Shown here piece by piece: positions 4,731-12,183 of a stretch of 16,155 nucleotides of DNA. The translations under genes and the position numbers were made by a program. Every line of letters starts with the position of its first letter. The stretch's first letter is position 1. Below the pieces are notes generated by a model that saw only the letters and a list, made by a program, of their open reading frames with translations, made no database searches and was not told the DNA's origin. Source of the DNA: Rikenellaceae bacterium UBA1749 (GTDB lineage: Bacteria; Bacteroidota; Bacteroidia; Bacteroidales; Rikenellaceae); the NCBI GenBank assembly GCA_002315675.1, contig DCHP01000079.1, positions 1 through 16,155 on the forward strand, in the 5' to 3' direction.

Positions 4731-7595
4731 TTAATAACCATAAATATTGTCGTAGAAACTGTTTCTCTTTTCTGCTTTAAGTATATCAGTCAGCATTGAT
4801 GATTTAACATTAAGACTAAATGACCAGCTTTGTCTGAAACCAACAGGTACCCATGTTAATGACATTTGCCAGCAGTGCAGATCCCTTCTAATACTTATTG
4901 TACCAGGTGTTACCTTTCCCTGAGCAAAATCATATCCTGCGCTGCCAGAAATAGCCCATTTGTCAGTTAAATTTACACTAGCATTAAAGTTCGCACTTTG
5001 AGATATTGTAGCATCATTTCCTGGTTTTGAATAACTGAAATTATATGATAAACTCAAACTCCAAGGAATTGAAAAATCGTAATACTGGGATGCAGCCATC
5101 AGTGCCAGATCATTTGAATTCATAAGAGCGTTACTGTTGTCCTTATTATCCTCGTTCTGCCTGAAGAAAGTGTCTTTATTATTCATGGCTGTATTAACCA
5201 TTGAATTTGTATTGTTGTACACATTGTTCACAGCCGTCCGGTTTGAACTACCTTCTTTCTTTCCACCACCCTGGAAACCATATCCTAGTGAAAAGGACAA
5301 ATTGGTCATTCTTAATAAATGACCTTTTTCAATCATGTATCTATTAATTTTGGTTCCATTTTCATTAACTTGATATGGATCAAAAGTAGCATTGAAAGAT
5401 ATAGGAAATTTATTTGCAATATTTGTTTGCATAACAAAAGAGAAAGGTCTTAAATTAAGTGAGTCTGCTATGAAATTGTAATTTGAAGAAATATTAAGTC
5501 TTTCAATAATCTTTACTTTTTTGTAGCCTGTTGAATCCATATCACTATGAACTTTTGCTTCCAGCGTATTTCCGAAAGAAAAAGTCAATGCTGCACTTCT
5601 TCCCTTTGAAGGTACTCCAAACAGTTCATTTGACCAAGGTGAATATTCGATTGTATTTCCTGTTGAATCCGATTGTATAGTACGATAATATTTTGATCCA
5701 CAGTCAGGGGTGAAAGAAAAACCGAATGATGGGGTAAACAGATGGCGGAAAAAAATTGGATTTTTTCTACCTACAGTATAAGTACCATATAGTTTGGTAT
5801 TAGCAGATAATGAGGCATTCCAGTTGTTTACCCTATAAAAACCACTTGTTGTATCTTTAATTATAGATTGGCTTGTTTCATCCCAATTCTGCTCTATACT
5901 TCTGAAGTACCATCTTTCCTGATAAGATAAACTTGGAGTGATATTGAGCCATCCTTTATGGTTAAAACTGGCAGAAACAGGAATATTATGGTTGAATCCC
6001 AATCTCATTTTATCAAACATATCTTTCTGCATCAATTGGTTTTCCTTTATGTTAGAAAGATCATTTTTAAAATTCATACCATATGTGAATGCAATTTTTT
6101 CATACCACCTATCTTTACCAACAGAATGTTTTCTCTTGAAAGGTGTTATTCTTGACACGTTAAAGGAAATAGTAGGTAAATTCATTGAAATGGTACTATC
6201 TCTTGTATTCTGGCTTAATGAAGCAGTGGCTGACAATGTAAATGGTTTTCCCGCCCATGATTTGGAAAGATTTATAGAAGATGATGTCTGGGAAGAAAGG
6301 TAATCATTAATATTCTGAGTCTGGTATTTATTATATGAACTTGAAGTATAGTTTACTGACGCAGCAAAATTTAACCCCCTGGTAGATTTATTATCCATTG
6401 AATGAGACCATCTGACTGCAATATTTTTTGTGTCTATGTAATCAGTTGAATTTTTATCACCAATTTTATTGGCCCCATAATCAAAACTGAATGATCCTCT
6501 ATACTTATACCTTTTATTGTAACTTGATCCTAATCCAACTTGCCATGATCCAAGAGTATAAATACCTCCTAATAACTTCAAATCAAAATTATCTCCGAGA
6601 TTAAAATAATAACCCCCGTTTCTCAAGAAGAAACCCTTTACATATTCTTCTCCAAATTCAGGAATAATAATACCGCTGTTTCGTTCTTTTGTCTGTGGAA
6701 AGAACCCGAAAGGAACGCCCAGAAAATAGATTGGGACATCTTCAATAACCATATATGCTGGTCCAAATACGGTATTTTTATCTGGAACAACTGTTCCTTT
6801 GGTCATTTGTAAATAGAAGTGAGGATGATCGGCATCACATACTGTATACTTTGCCTTATGCATATGGATGATGTTGTCTGGCATCTTTTTTACTTCACCA
6901 CCCCAGATAATACTTTCTCCTTGCTTTGTATTTACACCTTGAATGAATGCTTTTCCTGATTCCATATTGTAGACCATGGAATCTACTTCATATTTGTCAT
7001 TTTTTTGTGAAAAAACAGGTCTGGTTTTGACTTTCAATGAATCAGCAAGATTAGCAGTATCTGCCGGGTACAAACCTTCTGCCCTTATATTTTTTGTATC
7101 GGTATTGATGGTAATATAATCCGCATTAAGTTTCATATCCTGGTATGTAACTTCTCCGTTTCTCCATGCGAATACATCCTTTGTAACCAGGTTGTATACA
7201 AGTGAATCCCTGTTTTTTCCGTGAATAGGATCTGATAATAGTGGCTCATATACTTCACTATCCAATAAAGCGCTATCCCGTTGGATAATCTTACCTAGGA
7301 TTGAATCACCTATTATAGAGTCTCGGATTATAGAGTCAGTCAAGTTAGAATCTTTAAGTGTGGTATCGAAAATAGAGTCAACCAGAGCTGAATCTTTAAG
7401 TGTAGTATCCCTTTTATTGGATTTTTTTGTTGATAATTTCTTTGAAGATGACTTAACGATTATAGAATCTTTTTTTTCTGAATCAGTAAAGGAAACAGAT
7501 TTATCAAAATAAGGATACCAAGAAGTCAGGATTAAACTTCCTATTGTAAAAAGTATCAGATATTTTATTCCCTTATTATTCACTTCCTGATTCAA
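4731..7595 (-). CDS. lptD: LptD/OstA-like LPS assembly outer-membrane protein
   Basis: Outer-membrane beta-barrel predicted to insert lipopolysaccharide into the outer leaflet at the end of the Lpt bridge. An N-terminal hydrophobic segment (about 11-28) is followed by a low-complexity stretch of DS repeats (63-113), an OstA/LptA-like beta domain (about 130-300, with MKLNADYITINTDTKNIRAEG and VCDADHPHFYLQ), then a long barrel from about 305 (ERNSGIIIPEFGEE) to the C-terminal aromatic-rich YDNIYGY. An Asn-rich probable surface loop covers 776-832. Only three cysteines occur (253, one in PDCGSK, one in LHCWQ), so the multi-disulfide scheme of the E. coli protein is not conserved. No ATG exists near the start. 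The frame opens after a stop with TTG at 7595; GTG at 7583 is the other candidate and would remove four residues. It is divergent from the amidase operon. Confidence 0.85.
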   Translation of the reverse strand: MNQEVNNKGIKYLILFTIGSLILTSWYPYFDKSVSFTDSEKKDSIIVKSSSKKLSTKKSNKRDTTLKDSALVDSIFDTTLKDSNLTDSIIRDSIIGDSILGKIIQRDSALLDSEVYEPLLSDPIHGKNRDSLVYNLVTKDVFAWRNGEVTYQDMKLNADYITINTDTKNIRAEGLYPADTANLADSLKVKTRPVFSQKNDKYEVDSMVYNMESGKAFIQGVNTKQGESIIWGGEVKKMPDNIIHMHKAKYTVCDADHPHFYLQMTKGTVVPDKNTVFGPAYMVIEDVPIYFLGVPFGFFPQTKERNSGIIIPEFGEEYVKGFFLRNGGYYFNLGDNFDLKLLGGIYTLGSWQVGLGSSYNKRYKYRGSFSFDYGANKIGDKNSTDYIDTKNIAVRWSHSMDNKSTRGLNFAASVNYTSSSYNKYQTQNINDYLSSQTSSSINLSKSWAGKPFTLSATASLSQNTRDSTISMNLPTISFNVSRITPFKRKHSVGKDRWYEKIAFTYGMNFKNDLSNIKENQLMQKDMFDKMRLGFNHNIPVSASFNHKGWLNITPSLSYQERWYFRSIEQNWDETSQSIIKDTTSGFYRVNNWNASLSANTKLYGTYTVGRKNPIFFRHLFTPSFGFSFTPDCGSKYYRTIQSDSTGNTIEYSPWSNELFGVPSKGRSAALTFSFGNTLEAKVHSDMDSTGYKKVKIIERLNISSNYNFIADSLNLRPFSFVMQTNIANKFPISFNATFDPYQVNENGTKINRYMIEKGHLLRMTNLSFSLGYGFQGGGKKEGSSNRTAVNNVYNNTNSMVNTAMNNKDTFFRQNEDNKDNSNALMNSNDLALMAASQYYDFSIPWSLSLSYNFSYSKPGNDATISQSANFNASVNLTDKWAISGSAGYDFAQGKVTPGTISIRRDLHCWQMSLTWVPVGFRQSWSFSLNVKSSMLTDILKAEKRNSFYDNIYGY
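5100..5270 (-). other. Asn-rich low-complexity loop in the LptD-like barrel
   Basis: Residues 776-832 of the LptD-like protein: a glycine/lysine start (GGGKKEG), then a segment very rich in Asn, Ser, Asp and Met (VNNVYNNTNSMVN and NKDNSNALMNSND) between two clear beta strands. The composition fits a flexible extracellular loop rather than a membrane strand. It is the most likely place for strain variation. Confidence 0.6.
7257..7409 (-). repeat. Degenerate tandem repeat encoding Asp-Ser motifs in the LptD-like protein
   Basis: Residues 63-113 repeat the pattern D-S-x-(3-4)-D-S, with two near-identical 14-residue units beginning DTTLKDSALVDSI and DTTLKDSNLTDSI. In the DNA the 20-mers at 7348-7367 and 7390-7409 differ at one base and are 42 bp apart. 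This implies a recent in-frame tandem duplication in the linker between the membrane anchor and the OstA domain. Confidence 0.75.
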
Positions 7596-7622
7596 AAATA
7601 TTCAAAACAACTTTGAATATGT

Positions 7623-7630
7623 TATATTTG
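7623..7630 (+). promoter_or_regulatory. Possible -7 element of the amidase operon
   Basis: TATATTTG matches TAnnTTTG on the plus strand and would start transcription near 7637, 46 bases before the amidase ATG. No TTTG lies at the expected distance upstream (about 7599-7604), so this is a weak call. If right, the amidase and lptD transcripts would overlap at their 5' ends by some 20 bases. Confidence 0.35.
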
Positions 7631-7666
7631 CATGTTATACTTCCATCTTCAATAAACACTAGAAGG

Positions 7667-7699
7667 CAAAGGTACAAAAAAAATGAATAGCTACTCAAA
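7667..7699 (-). promoter_or_regulatory. Predicted lptD promoter
   Basis: On the minus strand TTTG at 7699-7696, 21 bp spacer, TACCTTTG at 7674-7667. Transcription would begin near 7660, leaving a leader of about 65-77 bases before the TTG or GTG start. The -33 box lies inside the first codons of the divergent amidase gene, so the two regulatory regions overlap. Confidence 0.7.
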
Positions 7700-8879
7700 A
7701 ACCATAATACCAGCAATATTTCTTATACTATTTTCCCTTTTTCAATTATCAGCTTCTGGTAATGATAATCAGATACCTTTTGTAGTTGTGATAGATGCAG
7801 GTCATGGTGGAAAAGATCCGGGAGCTATAGGAGGAAAACTGCAAGAAAAAGATATCAATCTTTCCGTCTCCAAGAAGTTGGGTGCACTTCTTGAAAATTC
7901 TGATTTTAATGTTAAGGTTGTGTACACCAGAAATAGCGATGTTTTTGTGGATTTATCTGAGAGAACATCCATTTCCAACAGATCAAATGCAAATCTTTTT
8001 ATTTCCATTCATTCCAATGCTTCCAGGAATTATTCTGCCCGTGGTATTGAGACATATGTAATGGGAATGGAAAAAAGCAATGAGAATCTACAGGTTTCCA
8101 TGAGGGAAAATTCTGTTATTACTCAAGAGGATGATTATTCAGTCAAATACGAGGGATATGATCCTTTATCATCAGAATCCTTTATTATTTTTTCGCTCCA
8201 GCAACATTCATATCAGAATGAAAGTTTGAAACTTGCAACCGAACTCCAAAATATTTATTCGAAATACGCTTCATCTCAAATGCTTGACAAGGGGGTGAAA
8301 CAGGCAAATTTCCTGGTGCTTTGGAAGACTGCGGCACCATCTATTCTAACCGAAATAGGATTTATTTCCAATCAGTCTGACAGAATGTATATTTCATCTG
8401 AAAAAGGTCAGGACATTATTGCAAAATCAATATTTGAAGCTATTACTAATTATATAAAATCATATAATTGTCCTTCTGTTTCATCGGCTTCTTCTGCTTC
8501 TACAACATCCTTTGGTTCATCCCAAAGTACAGTTGCTACTGACAATAGTTCCACTTCTATCAATAATTCCTTGTCCAATTCATCTGAATCAAGTAAAGTA
8601 TCACATAAACTGCAGTATAAGGTTCAGGTAATGGCAAGTAAAAATCCAGTATCGGTTACAAGGGACAATTTTTTTGAATGGTCAACCAGGGTTATTTGTG
8701 AATATGATGGAAATATTTTCAAATATTTGGTATTAGGTGCGAATGTTTACGAAGAAACACTAACTTTGCGTGATAGTTTGCGCAAGAAGTTTCCTGATTG
8801 TTTTATAGTTTCGTTTTATGATGGTAAAGCTATAAAACTTGATGAGGCGCGTTCTATTGAAGCAACAATGAGAAAATAG
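7683..8879 (+). CDS. N-acetylmuramoyl-L-alanine amidase (Amidase_3) with C-terminal SPOR-like domain
   Basis: Periplasmic zinc amidase of the AmiC family that cuts the bond between muramic acid and the stem peptide, mainly to split septal peptidoglycan. Residues 1-25 are a signal peptide. The catalytic domain (about 32-262) has all expected residues: His41 in DAGHGG, Glu55 in LQEKDINLS, His110 in FISIHSNAS, and Glu224 in ILTEIGFISN. A serine/threonine-rich linker (about 266-300) leads to a C-terminal domain (about 303-390) starting YKVQVMAS, which resembles a SPOR domain; such domains bind denuded glycan at division sites. The region at 120-180 is longer than a minimal amidase and may hold the regulatory helix that blocks the active site until an activator binds (inference). 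It is the first gene of the operon; an EnvC-like candidate activator lies five genes downstream. Confidence 0.93.
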   Translation: MNSYSKTIIPAIFLILFSLFQLSASGNDNQIPFVVVIDAGHGGKDPGAIGGKLQEKDINLSVSKKLGALLENSDFNVKVVYTRNSDVFVDLSERTSISNRSNANLFISIHSNASRNYSARGIETYVMGMEKSNENLQVSMRENSVITQEDDYSVKYEGYDPLSSESFIIFSLQQHSYQNESLKLATELQNIYSKYASSQMLDKGVKQANFLVLWKTAAPSILTEIGFISNQSDRMYISSEKGQDIIAKSIFEAITNYIKSYNCPSVSSASSASTTSFGSSQSTVATDNSSTSINNSLSNSSESSKVSHKLQYKVQVMASKNPVSVTRDNFFEWSTRVICEYDGNIFKYLVLGANVYEETLTLRDSLRKKFPDCFIVSFYDGKAIKLDEARSIEATMRK

Positions 8880-8885
8880 AAAATT

Positions 8886-9824
8886 ATGGCAAAAAAATTA
8901 TCAAGAGAATTTAGAGTTGGTGTGTTTGGAGTAGTTATTATTATTGCTCTGTACTTTGGTATCAACTACATTCAAAACAACAGAATTTTTTCTTCTGATA
9001 AGGTTTTATATGGAGTTTTTTCTTCATCAGATGGACTTGAGGCTTCTGCACCTGTTATTTCGAAGGGTTTCAGAGTCGGTACTGTAGAAGATGTTGATAT
9101 GAATATGGAAACCGGAAAAATAATTGTTACGATTTCCGTGCGCAAGGAATATCCATTAACAACCGATTCCAAGATAAAGATTGCATCTTCAAGTCTACTT
9201 GGTGGTAAGGTTATTGAAGTTGTTTACGGCAAGGCGCCTTCATACTATGAAAATCATGATACGGTTACCGTGATTGAGGAGCAGTCATTGACATCTTTCA
9301 TTACTTCTGAATACGAAATCCTAAGAGAAAAGCTTTCATCTTATTCTGTACGTCTTGATAGTATTCTGGCTGGTCTTGACAGAGTCCTTTCCAAGGAAAA
9401 TACTGATAATTTATCTGAAACTATTAATTCAATTAAAAAGTTGTCAGCATCACTTTCAAGCCTTGTAGACAGTAAATCAAAGAATCTATCCAATATCATA
9501 GAGAATCTTGATAGTTTGTCGCATTCACTTGCTATTGCGGGACCTTCCATTAACGAGACTATCAACAAACTGAATATTGCTTCGGATTCTCTTCCGTCTC
9601 TAATGCAAAATGCAAATGCAGCTGTTTCTTCTTTAAGTTCTGTACTTAAGAAAGTTAATTCAAAAGATGGTAATATAGGTAAACTGGTAAATGATGATGA
9701 ATTGTATAATTCGTTGACAGCTACAATAGCAAGTCTTGACTCCTTATTGGTTGATTTGAAGGCGCATCCGAAAAGATATGTAAATGTTACGGTTTTCGGC
9801 AAGAAAAAATCGTCAGATAATTAA
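8886..9824 (+). CDS. mlaD: MlaD-family MCE domain protein
   Basis: Inner-membrane-anchored lipid-binding protein of an Mla-type ABC transport system that moves phospholipids between the membranes. A single N-terminal membrane segment covers about 10-28, followed by one MCE domain at about 38-116, with the typical core DGLEASAPVISKGFRVGTV and later SSSLLGGKVIEV. The rest (about 130-300) is a long Ser/Leu-rich helical region with heptad-like spacing, as in MCE proteins that form hexameric tubes. It starts 6 bases after the amidase stop. The MlaE permease and MlaF ATPase are not in this window. Length (312) is in line with Bacteroidota MlaD proteins. Confidence 0.9.
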   Translation: MAKKLSREFRVGVFGVVIIIALYFGINYIQNNRIFSSDKVLYGVFSSSDGLEASAPVISKGFRVGTVEDVDMNMETGKIIVTISVRKEYPLTTDSKIKIASSSLLGGKVIEVVYGKAPSYYENHDTVTVIEEQSLTSFITSEYEILREKLSSYSVRLDSILAGLDRVLSKENTDNLSETINSIKKLSASLSSLVDSKSKNLSNIIENLDSLSHSLAIAGPSINETINKLNIASDSLPSLMQNANAAVSSLSSVLKKVNSKDGNIGKLVNDDELYNSLTATIASLDSLLVDLKAHPKRYVNVTVFGKKKSSDN

Positions 9825-9833
9825 TATCAATAA

Positions 9834-10706
9834 ATGAAAAGACCACTTTCATATTTCACCATTTGTATTCTTTGTATCCTTTCCACAGGATGCGGAAAGC
9901 TTGGTCTGTACAATGCCAAGTCCACAGAAATAGTCGCTTCTGTAGGAAATCTGCATTTGTATGAAAGTGATCTGTCTTCAATATTCACTTCTTATGTTTC
10001 AGATTCTGATAGTATTTCCATTAGAAAACAATTTGTAGATGAATGGATCAAGACTCAGGTTCTACAGAAAATAGCTTCAAGTGAGATTTTTGAAAATTCA
10101 TCCGCAGATCTGAATGAAATAGAGAGAAAAGTTGAATTGTATCGTCGTCAACTTATCTTGTATCAGTTTGAGACATCATTTATAGAAAGCAATCTGGATA
10201 CGACTGTTGATAATTCGGCAATTTCAGATTACTACAGAGGTCATTTATCGTCCTTTAAATTATCATCTCCACTCATAAAAGGTGCTGTGGCAAGGATTCC
10301 TTCTGGTGTGCGTCAGGCAAGAAAGCTTGAAAATCTTTTTATTTCTAAGGATGAAGAAGATGTCTCCGAGTTTCTTGAAATATGTGATAAAAACAATTAT
10401 CTTAGTTTTAATTATGTGGATAATTGGGTTGATATTTCCGAAATAGCCAAGGTTGTGCCATTTCAGATTAATAAGGCTGATGAATTATTTTCTTCACGTC
10501 GTTTTTATGATGTTGAGGATGATAACTGGCACTATATGTTAAGAATTGATGATTACCTTCCTTCAGGATCTATTGTTCCTTTGGATAGGGAAATGAATAA
10601 TATTAAGAAAATACTTCTTCACGAACGCAGAAATAAGCTAAAATCCCAGTTGGAAGATAGTTTGGTGAATTATGCGGTTAATAGTGGGATGGTTGTTATA
10701 AAGTAA
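9834..10706 (+). CDS. SurA-like lipoprotein without a PPIase domain
   Basis: Probable periplasm-facing lipoprotein chaperone. The signal ends in a lipobox LSTGC, so Cys20 should carry the lipid. The residues after it (GKLGLY) are not acidic, so nothing suggests surface export. The start of the mature protein (IVASVGNLHLYESDLSSIF, residues 33-51) matches the SurA/PpiD N-terminal pattern in which a beta strand and a helix begin the chaperone fold. Helices to about 130 and a C-terminal helix (about 255-285) could complete such a fold. The centre (about 140-245) shows no recognisable parvulin motif. The gene sits 6 bases before a clear SurA-type PPIase, which supports a shared role in outer-membrane protein delivery. 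The family assignment is moderate; it could also be described only as a conserved lipoprotein. Confidence 0.7.
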   Translation: MKRPLSYFTICILCILSTGCGKLGLYNAKSTEIVASVGNLHLYESDLSSIFTSYVSDSDSISIRKQFVDEWIKTQVLQKIASSEIFENSSADLNEIERKVELYRRQLILYQFETSFIESNLDTTVDNSAISDYYRGHLSSFKLSSPLIKGAVARIPSGVRQARKLENLFISKDEEDVSEFLEICDKNNYLSFNYVDNWVDISEIAKVVPFQINKADELFSSRRFYDVEDDNWHYMLRIDDYLPSGSIVPLDREMNNIKKILLHERRNKLKSQLEDSLVNYAVNSGMVVIK

Positions 10707-10712
10707 AGTGTT

Positions 10713-12173
10713 ATGAATAGAGTTTATATACTTATTGTAGCTTTTCTATTTGTTTTTCAGAGTGCCTCTTCTCAGGATTCCACCAAATATCTTGCAGAAG
10801 ATTTGATAGGTATAGTCGGTGATCAACCTGTGATGATGACTGAATTTAAGAATACAATGAATTCTGTGTTAGAATTCAGAAAACAATATGGTACTATGCC
10901 TGGAGATAAATCAGTTGAAGTTGAGGCGCTTGAAAGTCTTTTCTCTCAGAAATTATTGATTCATTGTGCAAAACGTGATTCACTTGACAAGAACGTAAGT
11001 CAGATAACTATTGAACAGCAGGTTGACGAAATGGCTACGAATATGGCTATTGAAGTGGGAGGAATCAAGGCACTTGAAGCTTTGTACGGCAAGCCAATTT
11101 ATCAGATAAAGGAAGATCTTAAATCTAGTGTTGTTGAGAATGAACTGGCAAGTAGTATGCAGTTCAACATAAAGGATGAAGTTAAGATTTCAATACCGGA
11201 AGTAAGGAAATTTTACGAGGAGGTTGGTGTTGATACTTTGCCTACAGTTCCAGTACAGTACTGTTACGCTCAGATAGTTTCTGTTCCAGAGGCAACAGAA
11301 GAAAAGGAGTTTGAAATCAGGGAAAGACTTCTTGATTACAGAGAGAGGGTATTAAAGGGAGAAAGATTATCTGTTCTTGCCAGAATGTACTCTCAGGCTC
11401 ATGATGGTTCTCCGCAGAGGGGTGGTGAGATAGGCCCTATTGACATAAACAGTCTTGTTGCTCCATTTATCGCTGCTTTGGAGCAACTTGAACCGGGTCA
11501 GATCTCTGAAATTGTTAAGACAGAATATGGTTACCACATTATAGAATTGATATCAAAGAATGGTAATATGGTGCATTTCCGTCATCTACTTTTAATTCCT
11601 GAATTTACGATTGAACAGGTAGCCCGTGTGACCCATGTCCTTGATTCCGTTGCTAATCTTCTTAGAAAAGACTCTTTGACATTTGATGAAGCTGCCTTGA
11701 GATATTCCAATGATCGTGCAACTATGTATAATGGTGGAAAGGTCTTCAATGTCAACTCTTATCATGCAACAGGTTCCTTGGATCAGACATCAACTTATTT
11801 CCTTGCAGAAGAGTTACAGCCTCTTGAACAGATGAAACTTAGTAAAATGGAAGTGGGAGATGTGTCGGATTGTTATGAAACATTGAGTGACAAGGGGTTG
11901 ATAGTATATAAGATTATAAAGCTATTGGACATAAGACCTGCTCATAAAGTCTCTCTTGATTATGAATATCCATACCTCAAAGAAGCCGCATACCAGAAAA
12001 AGTGCAACGAGTACATTATGGAATGGTTATTGAAGGAGTTGAAGAAATGTTATTTATATATTAATCCACAATATAGAAACATTCCATTCTCTCAGCCAGA
12101 ATGGCTCGAAAGGGCAAATGAATGTCTAAAGGAATCATATTTTGTCGAGGATTATTCAAATAATAATCAATAG
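10713..12173 (+). CDS. surA: SurA-type periplasmic peptidyl-prolyl isomerase / chaperone
   Basis: Periplasmic foldase that escorts unfolded outer-membrane proteins to the BAM complex. Residues 1-20 form a signal peptide (cleavage near SASS-QD). A SurA N-terminal chaperone domain covers about 28-178, starting LIGIVGDQPVMMTEF. The first parvulin domain (about 180-281) has the classic motifs: YSQAHDGSPQRGGEIGPID at 226-244, LEPGQISEIVKTEYGYHIIEL at 259-279. A second, more divergent parvulin-like domain spans about 286-408 (VHFRHLLL, FDEAALRYSND, NGGKV). The C-terminal part closes the chaperone fold. Length (486) is slightly above E. coli SurA. It is flanked by the SurA-like lipoprotein upstream and a TPR protein 10 bases downstream. 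The lptD-like gene nearby is a plausible client, since LptD depends on SurA in E. coli (known there, inferred here). Confidence 0.92.
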   Translation: MNRVYILIVAFLFVFQSASSQDSTKYLAEDLIGIVGDQPVMMTEFKNTMNSVLEFRKQYGTMPGDKSVEVEALESLFSQKLLIHCAKRDSLDKNVSQITIEQQVDEMATNMAIEVGGIKALEALYGKPIYQIKEDLKSSVVENELASSMQFNIKDEVKISIPEVRKFYEEVGVDTLPTVPVQYCYAQIVSVPEATEEKEFEIRERLLDYRERVLKGERLSVLARMYSQAHDGSPQRGGEIGPIDINSLVAPFIAALEQLEPGQISEIVKTEYGYHIIELISKNGNMVHFRHLLLIPEFTIEQVARVTHVLDSVANLLRKDSLTFDEAALRYSNDRATMYNGGKVFNVNSYHATGSLDQTSTYFLAEELQPLEQMKLSKMEVGDVSDCYETLSDKGLIVYKIIKLLDIRPAHKVSLDYEYPYLKEAAYQKKCNEYIMEWLLKELKKCYLYINPQYRNIPFSQPEWLERANECLKESYFVEDYSNNNQ

Positions 12174-12183
12174 AGTACGGGTT

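Noticed and set aside
5938..6303. Plus-strand open frames opposite lptD
   Set aside because: Shadow frames of a barrel gene; the composition mirrors the complement and no family is recognisable.
7622..7633. Three-codon upstream ORF (ATG CAA ATA, stop) in the lptD leader
   Set aside because: Too short to support as a regulatory peptide without conservation; it coincides with the possible -7 box of the amidase operon.
9341..9802. 153-codon minus-strand frame opposite mlaD
   Set aside because: Arises from the Ser/Leu-rich coding of the MlaD helical tail; no start context or known motif.
12142..12183. Extension of the TPR protein from the TTG at 12142
   Set aside because: It overlaps the surA end and would place 14 residues before a clean signal peptide that begins at the ATG at 12184.
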